Shown piece after piece: positions 1 to 5,588 of a DNA stretch of 6,551 nt (its first letter is position 1; each line of letters starts with the position of its first letter). The translations under genes and the position numbers were made by a program. The notes below the pieces were generated by a model. It ran no database searches. It was given only the letters and a program-made list of their open reading frames with translations, and had not been told where the DNA came from. Source of the stretch: DUAL01 sp964478325 (GTDB taxonomy: Bacteria > Bacteroidota > Bacteroidia > Flavobacteriales > BACL11); assembly GCA_964478325.1 (NCBI GenBank), contig CAYZIA010000079.1, positions 1 through 6,551 of the forward strand, given 5' to 3'.

Positions 1-819
1 AAATCCAGAGAATAATGCTCCTAAAACAAAGTATGGAGGGAAAATAGTAGTATGCCATCCAGGAATAATCGAAGTAGCAAAATCCATGGAAACAATAGAG
101 TGAACGGAAAAAACAAGTGGGGTTGCTAGTCCAGCAAGCACTAATGAAACTTCCTCAAATCTTTGCCAATGCTTAGCTTTCCCACTCCAACCAAAGGAAA
201 GGAATGAGTATAATTGTTTTTTCATTGGAGAGATTGTTGCATTCATTCTGTCTCTTATCATTGCAAAATCAGGAATTAAGCCAATATACCAAAATACTAC
301 AGAAATAGAAAGATATGTGGAAATTGCAAACACATCCCAAAGAAGAGGGGAGTTAAAATTTACCCATAAAGATCCAAATTGGTTGGGAATTGGGAAAACA
401 TAATAAGCAAGCCATGGTCTTCCCATATGTATCAATGGGAATAGTGCAGCTTGCAATACTCCAAAAATTGTCATTGCTTCTGCAGAACGGTTAATTGCCA
501 TTCTCCATTTTTGACGAAATAATAAAAGTACTGCTGAAATTAATGTTCCTGCATGCCCAATGCCAATCCACCATACAAAATTAGTAATATCCCAAGCCCA
601 ATTTACTGTTCTATTAAGTCCCCAAGCGCCAATTCCTGTTCCTATTGTATAGGCCATACATGCAACACCCCAAAGGAATAATCCAAATGATAGTGAAAAT
701 AGTATCCACCAATATTTATTAGCCTTCCCTTCAACAGGTCGTGCTACATCTTTTGAAATATCATGATAGGTTTTATTCCCTAAAATTAATGGATCTCTAA
801 TTTCTGATTCTTTATGCAT
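1..819 (-). CDS. actC: ActC, NrfD/PsrC-like quinol-binding membrane subunit of alternative complex III (3' part outside window)
   Basis: An open frame without stops runs leftward from an ATG at 819-817 to the window edge, giving the first 273 residues. The protein belongs to the polysulfide reductase NrfD/PsrC family. ActC in ACIII is the subunit that binds and oxidises menaquinol in the inner membrane. A soluble N-terminal stretch (about 1-35) is followed by hydrophobic segments at about 36-58, 79-101, 116-134, 159-182, 222-245 and 257 onward. Family-like motifs are GIGHAGTLIS (86-95), HMGRPW (131-136) and PLLWDVFAISTYL (158-170). H89, D162, H240 and D246 are polar residues in or near the membrane and could line a quinol or proton path; this is inference. 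Family members of this type are usually about 450-480 residues, so a little over half is present. The ATG is the first possible start, because the actB stop lies in frame just upstream. The gap to actB is 6 bases, suggesting coupled translation. No Shine-Dalgarno is visible. Assignment to ActC rather than another NrfD protein rests on the actA-actB neighbours. Confidence 0.95.
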   Translation of the reverse strand, partial: MHKESEIRDPLILGNKTYHDISKDVARPVEGKANKYWWILFSLSFGLFLWGVACMAYTIGTGIGAWGLNRTVNWAWDITNFVWWIGIGHAGTLISAVLLLFRQKWRMAINRSAEAMTIFGVLQAALFPLIHMGRPWLAYYVFPIPNQFGSLWVNFNSPLLWDVFAISTYLSISVVFWYIGLIPDFAMIRDRMNATISPMKKQLYSFLSFGWSGKAKHWQRFEEVSLVLAGLATPLVFSVHSIVSMDFATSIIPGWHTTIFPPYFVLGALFSGF

Positions 820-825
820 GATTAT

Positions 826-3780
826 TTATGCTTTATTTCTAATTTTCGTTTGATAGAACACGGATGGATCAGTATTTAGGTGTTCTAATAATTTATATGC
901 TCTTGCATCTTTTTTCATTTCTTGTATTTGATGTGTGTCATCATTTACGTCTCCAAATATAATCGCATTAGTAGGACAAACTGATGAACAAGCAGTTTGG
1001 GCATCTGCATCTCTTACTCTTTTTCCAGATTTTTTAGCATCCAATTTAATCTCTTGAATCTTTTGAATACACATACTACATTTTTCAATTACTCCCCTTG
1101 AGCGAACAACAACATCAGGATTCAATACCATCTTCCCATAATCATCATTCATATTGAAATCAAACTTATCGTTCTCAGAATATTGGAACCAGTTGAATCT
1201 TCTTACTTTATAAGGGCAGTTATTTGCACAATATCTTGTCCCCACACATCTATTATAAGCCATGTGATTTTGCCCTTCAGCACCATGTGAAGTTGCTGCT
1301 ACAGGACAAACTGTTTCGCAAGGTGCTTGATTACAATGTTGACACATAACAGGTTGGAAAGCAACCTCAGGATTTTCTGATGGTTCTTCCATTTCAGCAT
1401 ACATATCAATAGCAGAAACTTTTTCTTCTACTGATAATTCTTTTGTCATGTCAGAAGAAAAATAACGGTCGATTCTTAGCCAATGCATATCTCTTGATTT
1501 TCTCACTTCTTCTTTCCCTACAACCGGAACATTATTTTCAGCATGACAAGAAACCACGCAAGCAGCACAACCAATACAAGAAGTTAAGTCAATTGACATA
1601 TTCCAAAAATGACCAGTTGAATGATCATGCGCATCCCAAAGCGTAACCTTATCTGCTGGTTGTTGGCCATTATGAGTAGCATAAGTTACTTGATGATTTC
1701 CTGAATGAGGATCTTTGATGAAATCGGTAAGAGTTGTTTCTTTTATAATATCTCTTCCCATCATTGTATGATGCAATTGAGTAGCAGCAAATTCATATTC
1801 TCCACCTACAACTTCAATAATTGCATCTCCATTCCCTAATGCAAAAGCATTAAACCCTATTCCATCACCACATTTTCCTGAAGCAGTTCTCCCATAACCA
1901 ACAGCCATAGCAACACTGCCATCAGCTTGTCCTGGTTGAATCATAACTGGTACATTATTATAGGTAGTTCCATTAACAGTCATATTTACCATATTACCAT
2001 TTAAGGCTCCATTGGAAACATTCCAATTTTTAATTCCTAAATCACGAGCAGTTGCTGCCGACATAGTTAAGTAATTATCCCAACACGCTCTTGAAAGTGG
2101 ATCAGGGAATTCTTGAAGCCAAGGATTGTTTGCCTGACTGCCGTCTCCCATTGAAATTTTCTCATACATTTCAAACTCAATGCCTTCTGCTTTTGATAAA
2201 CTAAAGGAAGGAACTTTAGCTGTAAAAGAACTTAGATTCTTTACAGATTGTTTTTTTGTAAAGTATCCATCATGTACTGATTGATTCCAATCAATATTTG
2301 AATAGAAATCTTTTAAATAAGAATGGTAATCTGATTTCCCCATCCAAGACATCATGCTTTCTTGAAATTGTCTTCCGTTAAACAATGGAGCAATAGTAGG
2401 CTGCATTAAAGTATAAATTCCATTTGATGGGTTTGCATCTCCCCAACTTTCTAAGTTATGATTATCTGGACAAACATAATCCATATTTGTTGTCGTTTCA
2501 TCATTATATAATGATGTTGCAATTGTTAATCCTACTTTTTTACATCCTGTATTGTAAGCATCAGCATCCTGCAACGAATAAGAAGGATTTGTGTTATAAG
2601 TAATTAAAGCAGCAATATTTCCAGCATTCATTTCTTTAATAAGTGCTGTGACATCTAAATCGTTTCCTTGCTTTAAATAAGAGGGGTTTGATAACGACAT
2701 TGTATTTCCATAGTTACCTAATTTGTTGTTAATCGCATTTACCAAAGTTTGCACCTCAGAATCATTACTATTACAAACAACAATAGATTTTTCTGAATTA
2801 TTAGCAAGATCATTTACTATTTTAGCAATTCTACTATCGGCTTGCCCCCCGTTTAAAGCATTATATAAGTTAGATAATAAACCGGCTTGTTCGGATGGCT
2901 TAATTTGAACTCTATCATCAGCATTAGAACCCGTTAAAGTTAATGTTGATTCTACTTGATAATGCTTAGCCATTTTCCCACTTTTAGGATTTCTAGCAGT
3001 AGCATACTGTGTGGCATAATCAGCATTTAGCCAGTTCCCTAAAAAGTCTGCTCCAAAAGAAACAATAACGTCCGCTTTATCAAAGTTATAAGTTGGTAAA
3101 ACTCTTAGGCCAAATGATCTCTCATTAGCATCTAATATTCCGCTATACGAAACCGCATCCATTTGTACATGAACTACATTTCCGTAAACAGCAGAAAAAT
3201 CAGCAATTAATTTTGTAGTTGAAGGGCTTATAATAGTAGAAGATAAAATTGCAATTTTACCGTTATTATTTTTTATCTCATTTAATTTTGCAATAATCTC
3301 AGCATCAGCAGTGCTCCAATCTATATTTACTCCACCTTTCATTGGATTCTTTAATCTTCCTGAATCATAAAGGGAAAGAACTGACGCTTGAATTCTTGCA
3401 TTAGTTGCTGATTTGTTAGCATCAATCTTAATAGGTCTTCCTTCTCTAGTTTTTACTAAAATAGAAGCGTAATCGTGTCCATCATACATAGTGGTTGCGT
3501 AATAATTAGCAACACCAGGAGTAATCTCCTCTGGCTTAATTACATAAGGGATAGCTTTGTTAACAGGCGTTTCACAAGCAGCTAAAGTTGCTGCAGCTGT
3601 AGTAAATCCTAGAAACTTTAAAAAGTCCCTACGTGAAGTTAAAGAAGAAGACAACTCTTTATCTGCTAAAAATTCATCAACTGGAATTTCTTCAACAAAT
3701 TCATTATGTTTTAATTGATCTACAACTGGATCATTATTTAGCTCTGCTAAGCCTTTCCAATATTTTCTTGCTTTTGTCAT
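826..3780 (-). CDS. actB: ActB, Tat-targeted molybdopterin-oxidoreductase-like / iron-sulfur subunit of alternative complex III
   Basis: This 984-residue protein is the iron-sulfur subunit of ACIII. It sits on the outer face of the inner membrane and takes electrons from the quinol site in ActC. It begins with about 47 charged residues, then a Tat motif SRRDFLK (49-55), a hydrophobic stretch, and LAAC with C69 as a possible lipid-anchor cysteine. Residues of about 75-710 resemble the molybdopterin oxidoreductase fold but lack the N-terminal Cys cluster of active enzymes; known ActB proteins carry no molybdenum cofactor. Residues 727-945 are an NrfC/PsrB-like ferredoxin domain with 15 ligand cysteines: C735/738/741/745, C813/816/821/825, C845/851/855 and C901/904/931/935. 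The third group reads CVGTRYC, with T848 where a fourth ligand would lie. This pattern fits three [4Fe-4S] clusters and one [3Fe-4S], as reported for ACIII. The family is annotated as TAT-variant-translocated molybdopterin oxidoreductase. The gene lies 30 bases after actA and 6 bases before actC. The ATG gives the full Tat N-region and has only an A/T-rich leader. Confidence 0.96.
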   Translation of the reverse strand: MTKARKYWKGLAELNNDPVVDQLKHNEFVEEIPVDEFLADKELSSSLTSRRDFLKFLGFTTAAATLAACETPVNKAIPYVIKPEEITPGVANYYATTMYDGHDYASILVKTREGRPIKIDANKSATNARIQASVLSLYDSGRLKNPMKGGVNIDWSTADAEIIAKLNEIKNNNGKIAILSSTIISPSTTKLIADFSAVYGNVVHVQMDAVSYSGILDANERSFGLRVLPTYNFDKADVIVSFGADFLGNWLNADYATQYATARNPKSGKMAKHYQVESTLTLTGSNADDRVQIKPSEQAGLLSNLYNALNGGQADSRIAKIVNDLANNSEKSIVVCNSNDSEVQTLVNAINNKLGNYGNTMSLSNPSYLKQGNDLDVTALIKEMNAGNIAALITYNTNPSYSLQDADAYNTGCKKVGLTIATSLYNDETTTNMDYVCPDNHNLESWGDANPSNGIYTLMQPTIAPLFNGRQFQESMMSWMGKSDYHSYLKDFYSNIDWNQSVHDGYFTKKQSVKNLSSFTAKVPSFSLSKAEGIEFEMYEKISMGDGSQANNPWLQEFPDPLSRACWDNYLTMSAATARDLGIKNWNVSNGALNGNMVNMTVNGTTYNNVPVMIQPGQADGSVAMAVGYGRTASGKCGDGIGFNAFALGNGDAIIEVVGGEYEFAATQLHHTMMGRDIIKETTLTDFIKDPHSGNHQVTYATHNGQQPADKVTLWDAHDHSTGHFWNMSIDLTSCIGCAACVVSCHAENNVPVVGKEEVRKSRDMHWLRIDRYFSSDMTKELSVEEKVSAIDMYAEMEEPSENPEVAFQPVMCQHCNQAPCETVCPVAATSHGAEGQNHMAYNRCVGTRYCANNCPYKVRRFNWFQYSENDKFDFNMNDDYGKMVLNPDVVVRSRGVIEKCSMCIQKIQEIKLDAKKSGKRVRDADAQTACSSVCPTNAIIFGDVNDDTHQIQEMKKDARAYKLLEHLNTDPSVFYQTKIRNKA

Positions 3781-3810
3781 TTTATATAGAAATTAAATCT
3801 AAATATTTTT

Positions 3811-5025
3811 TTAATAATGGCACTTCCCACATTCTAAGCCTCCCATTTTATCTACAGTGATCTTTTGTCCAGCATATTTTTCCTTCATTTGTTCATGTAT
3901 CTTAGTATAATATTCGTTGCCTTCCATTTTTATTTGAGTTTCTCTATGGCAATCTACACACCATCCCATAGTTAATTCTGAATGCTGATAAACCACATCC
4001 ATTTCCTCAACAGGGCCATGACATTCTTGACATTCTAAGCCTCCAACTGATACATGTTGTGAATGGTTAAAATAAGCCAAGTCTGGTAAATTATGAATTC
4101 TTACCCACTGAATTGGTTTTTGCTCATAATCTTCAATATATTCTCTTATCTCAGGATTATAACCAATTGCATCATATATCTTTTGAATCTCAATTTTTCC
4201 TGTATTTGTTCCAGATGTGATATTCGCATGACAATTCATACATACATTTGCAGATGGAATGCCTGCAGTCTTGGAATTTCGTGCGGATGAATGACAATAA
4301 TTACAATCTATTCCATTATCACCAGCATGTATTTTATGTGAAAATGCAATAGGCTGTTCTGGTTGATAATTAGTAGTTACCCCGATTCCCATCAGTGTAT
4401 CAAAAGTAAATTTCATAACTACAATAAAAACAATAAATCCTAAAATTACAATATTTCTGCTTTCTGACAAAAATATCTTTCCTGGATTAATAATAGATTC
4501 AGAAAGAGTTTCTGTCGGTTGATTTAATTGTGTTTTTAGTTTATTTTTAATTGAAGTCAGTATATAAACAAGTAACAATAAGAGTACTACTATTAGCAAT
4601 AAAATACTAGAATTACTCATTCCTTGTTCGTGTTTTTCCGTAGCAGTTGTAGCAAGTTTTTTTTCTTCAATTGGAGGATTCTCCAAATATGCTAAAAGCG
4701 CATCCATATCTTCATCTTCAAAATAGAAAGAAGTCATTGCCACTTTATTGTATTCTTCAAAAATAGCAATTGCATCTGCATCACCAGATGCAATAAGATC
4801 TGAGGAAGAATTAATCCATTTTTTTAGCCAATCTTCCTTTCTTTTTTTGGTTATGCCTTCCAAATCTGGACCAATTAAGCGTCCACCACCAATCGTATGG
4901 CATGATATACAATTTGTTTTGAAAATTTGTGCACCATCATCATTTTGAGGGAAAATATTTAGTGGAAAAGTGAAAAAGAATGTCAGAAGAAGTATGCTCC
5001 TACTAAACAAATATGGTCGATTCAT
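3811..5025 (-). CDS. actA: ActA, membrane-anchored six-haem cytochrome c subunit of alternative complex III
   Basis: This 404-residue c-type cytochrome opens the act operon. A signal peptide covers about residues 1-26. Next comes a monohaem cytochrome c domain (about 28-118) with CISCH at 39-43 and M97 (KVAMTSF) as the likely axial Met. Two hydrophobic helices follow (about 139-158 and 191-208) with a basic linker of about 30 residues between them. The C-terminal part (about 220-404) is a pentahaem domain with CNYCH 241-245, CMNCH 262-266, CQECH 332-336, CVDCH 356-360 and CGKCH 399-403. The last haem site ends one residue before the C terminus. Many extra His residues in this part could be distal ligands. 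Inferred topology: the monohaem domain and the pentahaem domain both lie in the periplasm, with the linker in the cytoplasm. In ACIII the ActA haems lie on the electron route toward the terminal oxidase. The pentahaem part matches described ActA; the N-terminal monohaem part is an extra module relative to the classic pentahaem description. The ATG directly precedes the signal peptide and lies about 26 bases after a TAnnTTTG promoter box. Confidence 0.94.
   Translation of the reverse strand: MNRPYLFSRSILLLTFFFTFPLNIFPQNDDGAQIFKTNCISCHTIGGGRLIGPDLEGITKKRKEDWLKKWINSSSDLIASGDADAIAIFEEYNKVAMTSFYFEDEDMDALLAYLENPPIEEKKLATTATEKHEQGMSNSSILLLIVVLLLLLVYILTSIKNKLKTQLNQPTETLSESIINPGKIFLSESRNIVILGFIVFIVVMKFTFDTLMGIGVTTNYQPEQPIAFSHKIHAGDNGIDCNYCHSSARNSKTAGIPSANVCMNCHANITSGTNTGKIEIQKIYDAIGYNPEIREYIEDYEQKPIQWVRIHNLPDLAYFNHSQHVSVGGLECQECHGPVEEMDVVYQHSELTMGWCVDCHRETQIKMEGNEYYTKIHEQMKEKYAGQKITVDKMGGLECGKCHY
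3829..4044. repeat. 15-bp exact direct repeat pair inside actA (3829-3843 and 4030-4044)
   Basis: The string acattctaagcctcc occurs at 3829-3843 and again at 4030-4044. Both copies encode GGLEC on the minus strand and lie at the start of haem sites 4 (GGLECQECH, residues 328-336) and 6 (GGLECGKCH, 395-403). The copies use identical codons. The likeliest reading is a repeated haem-binding unit within the pentahaem domain, kept similar by function or by a past duplication. It is not a mobile or regulatory element. Confidence 0.5.
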
Positions 5026-5051
5026 GTTTTTTAATTTTCAATTTTCGGCTG

Positions 5052-5059
5052 CAAATTTA
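5052..5059 (-). promoter_or_regulatory. Putative -7 promoter box of the act operon
   Basis: Read on the minus strand this is TAAATTTG, an exact match to the Bacteroidota housekeeping -7 box TAnnTTTG. It ends 26 bases before the actA ATG, so transcription would start about 20 bases before the gene. The leader is A-rich with no Shine-Dalgarno, as is usual in this phylum. No good -33 TTTG box lies at the usual distance; the nearest candidate is an imperfect TTTC about 16 bases upstream of the -7 box. The missing -33 box fits a promoter that needs an activator, but may also be chance. Confidence 0.55.
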
Positions 5060-5063
5060 TAGT

Positions 5064-5079
5064 TTTCAATCAATTGAAA
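5064..5079. repeat. Inverted repeat in the act promoter, possible operator
   Basis: The sequence TTTCAAT-CA-ATTGAAA has perfect 7-base arms around a 2-base centre. It lies directly upstream of the putative -7 box of actA, where a -33 box or the spacer would be, so a dimeric regulator bound here would affect transcription of the act operon. The loop is too small for a stable RNA hairpin. It matches no operator consensus that I recognise, and short A/T palindromes arise by chance in AT-rich spacers. Confidence 0.3.
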
Positions 5080-5166
5080 TATGAGGAAAGTCATTATTTA
5101 GTGTAATTTATAACTATTCTAAATAAAGGCGATTTGCTCTAACAAAATAGTAAGAATAAATCTACT

Positions 5167-5174
5167 TAATTTTG
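5167..5174 (+). promoter_or_regulatory. Putative -7 promoter box, upstream copy, for the SPOR gene
   Basis: TAATTTTG matches TAnnTTTG exactly. It ends 18 bases before the ATG at 5193, which would give a leader of roughly 13 bases. The only upstream TTTG (5133-5136) is 30 bases away, too far for a normal -33 box. It could act alone or with the second copy at 5180-5187. Confidence 0.4.
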
Positions 5175-5179
5175 TTTGT

Positions 5180-5187
5180 TACTTTTG
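5180..5187 (+). promoter_or_regulatory. Putative -7 promoter box, downstream copy, for the SPOR gene
   Basis: TACTTTTG is a second exact match to TAnnTTTG, 13 bases after the first. It ends 5 bases before the ATG at 5193, so transcription from it would start at or next to the start codon and yield an essentially leaderless mRNA. No TTG lies at the usual -33 distance. Its position also argues against the in-frame TTG at 5172 as the start codon, since that codon would lie within or upstream of the promoter. Confidence 0.4.
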
Positions 5188-5192
5188 CATAC

Positions 5193-5588
5193 ATGTTAAG
5201 ACACTTAATTGCCATTTTTCTTTTTTCACCATCTTTTATTTTTGGGCAGAATACTGATAGTTTGCAAATTTTCGCTACCAAGATTGAAATGGAAATAAAG
5301 GTCCGTGACCTGCTGAATAGGCATATAAAACTAAATAAAGAGGCAGGATTAATAGGTTGGCGTTTACAAATCTTTTCAGATACTGATAGAGAAAAAGCAC
5401 AAAAAAAAAGAAAGCAATTTCTATTAGATTTTCCAAAAATTTCTGCTTATTTAACACATAAAGAGCCTTATTTTAAAGTGACGATTGGGAATTTTTATAC
5501 GAAATTACAAGCTAAAAAAGTTAAAAATGAAATTAGAAAGAAATACAATTCTTATATTGTCCCTTCCGAAATTGTGATTTACGATTAA
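5193..5588 (+). CDS. Small secreted SPOR-domain protein
   Basis: The product has 131 residues. A signal peptide covers about residues 1-18 (MLRHLIAIFLFSPSFIFG, then QN). A short, mostly helical linker follows (about 20-52). A SPOR-like domain fills about 55-128: it starts GWRLQIFS, has a central helix rich in Lys/Glu, continues YFKVTIGNF at 93-101 and ends SYIVPSEIVIYD. The pattern of two repeats of strand-helix-strand, with R/Q near the first strand and a V-x-x-G-x-F turn, is typical of the SPOR (sporulation-related, peptidoglycan-binding) fold. SPOR domains bind glycan strands lacking stem peptides, often at division sites; the exact role of this protein is unknown. It is divergent from actA and converges on infB with a 4-base overlap. 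The start is the ATG at 5193, because it begins directly at the signal peptide; an in-frame TTG 21 bases upstream is less likely. No separate regulator or partner is visible. Confidence 0.8.
   Translation: MLRHLIAIFLFSPSFIFGQNTDSLQIFATKIEMEIKVRDLLNRHIKLNKEAGLIGWRLQIFSDTDREKAQKKRKQFLLDFPKISAYLTHKEPYFKVTIGNFYTKLQAKKVKNEIRKKYNSYIVPSEIVIYD

Noticed and set aside
1443..1646. Plus-strand open frame of 67 codons inside actB
   Set aside because: It lies opposite the iron-sulfur domain of a clear gene, has no promoter or leader, and its composition (KK, QH and Y runs) is that of a complement of coding sequence.
2723..2908. Plus-strand open frame of 61 codons inside actB
   Set aside because: It is opposite the molybdopterin-like domain, with no recognisable domain and no start signals.
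3633..3860. Plus-strand open frame of 75 codons across the actA-actB junction
   Set aside because: It runs antisense to the Tat signal of actB and the end of actA. The hydrophobic look comes from the A/T-rich complement; both sense genes are well supported.
4019..4036. Tandem 9-base repeat TGACATTCT twice
   Set aside because: It is the codon-level result of ECQECH at haem site 4 of ActA, not a separate element.
4093..4290. Plus-strand cysteine-containing open frame of 65 codons inside actA
   Set aside because: The cysteines arise from the complement of CXXCH codons (ACA/GCA) in the pentahaem domain; no independent support.
4748..4948. Plus-strand open frame of 66 codons inside actA
   Set aside because: It is fully antisense to the monohaem domain, with no promoter box or family motif.
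5275..5457. Minus-strand open frame of 60 codons inside the SPOR gene
   Set aside because: It is the antisense of a Lys-rich coding region, which gives Phe-rich strings; the SPOR gene has the signal peptide, domain and promoter.
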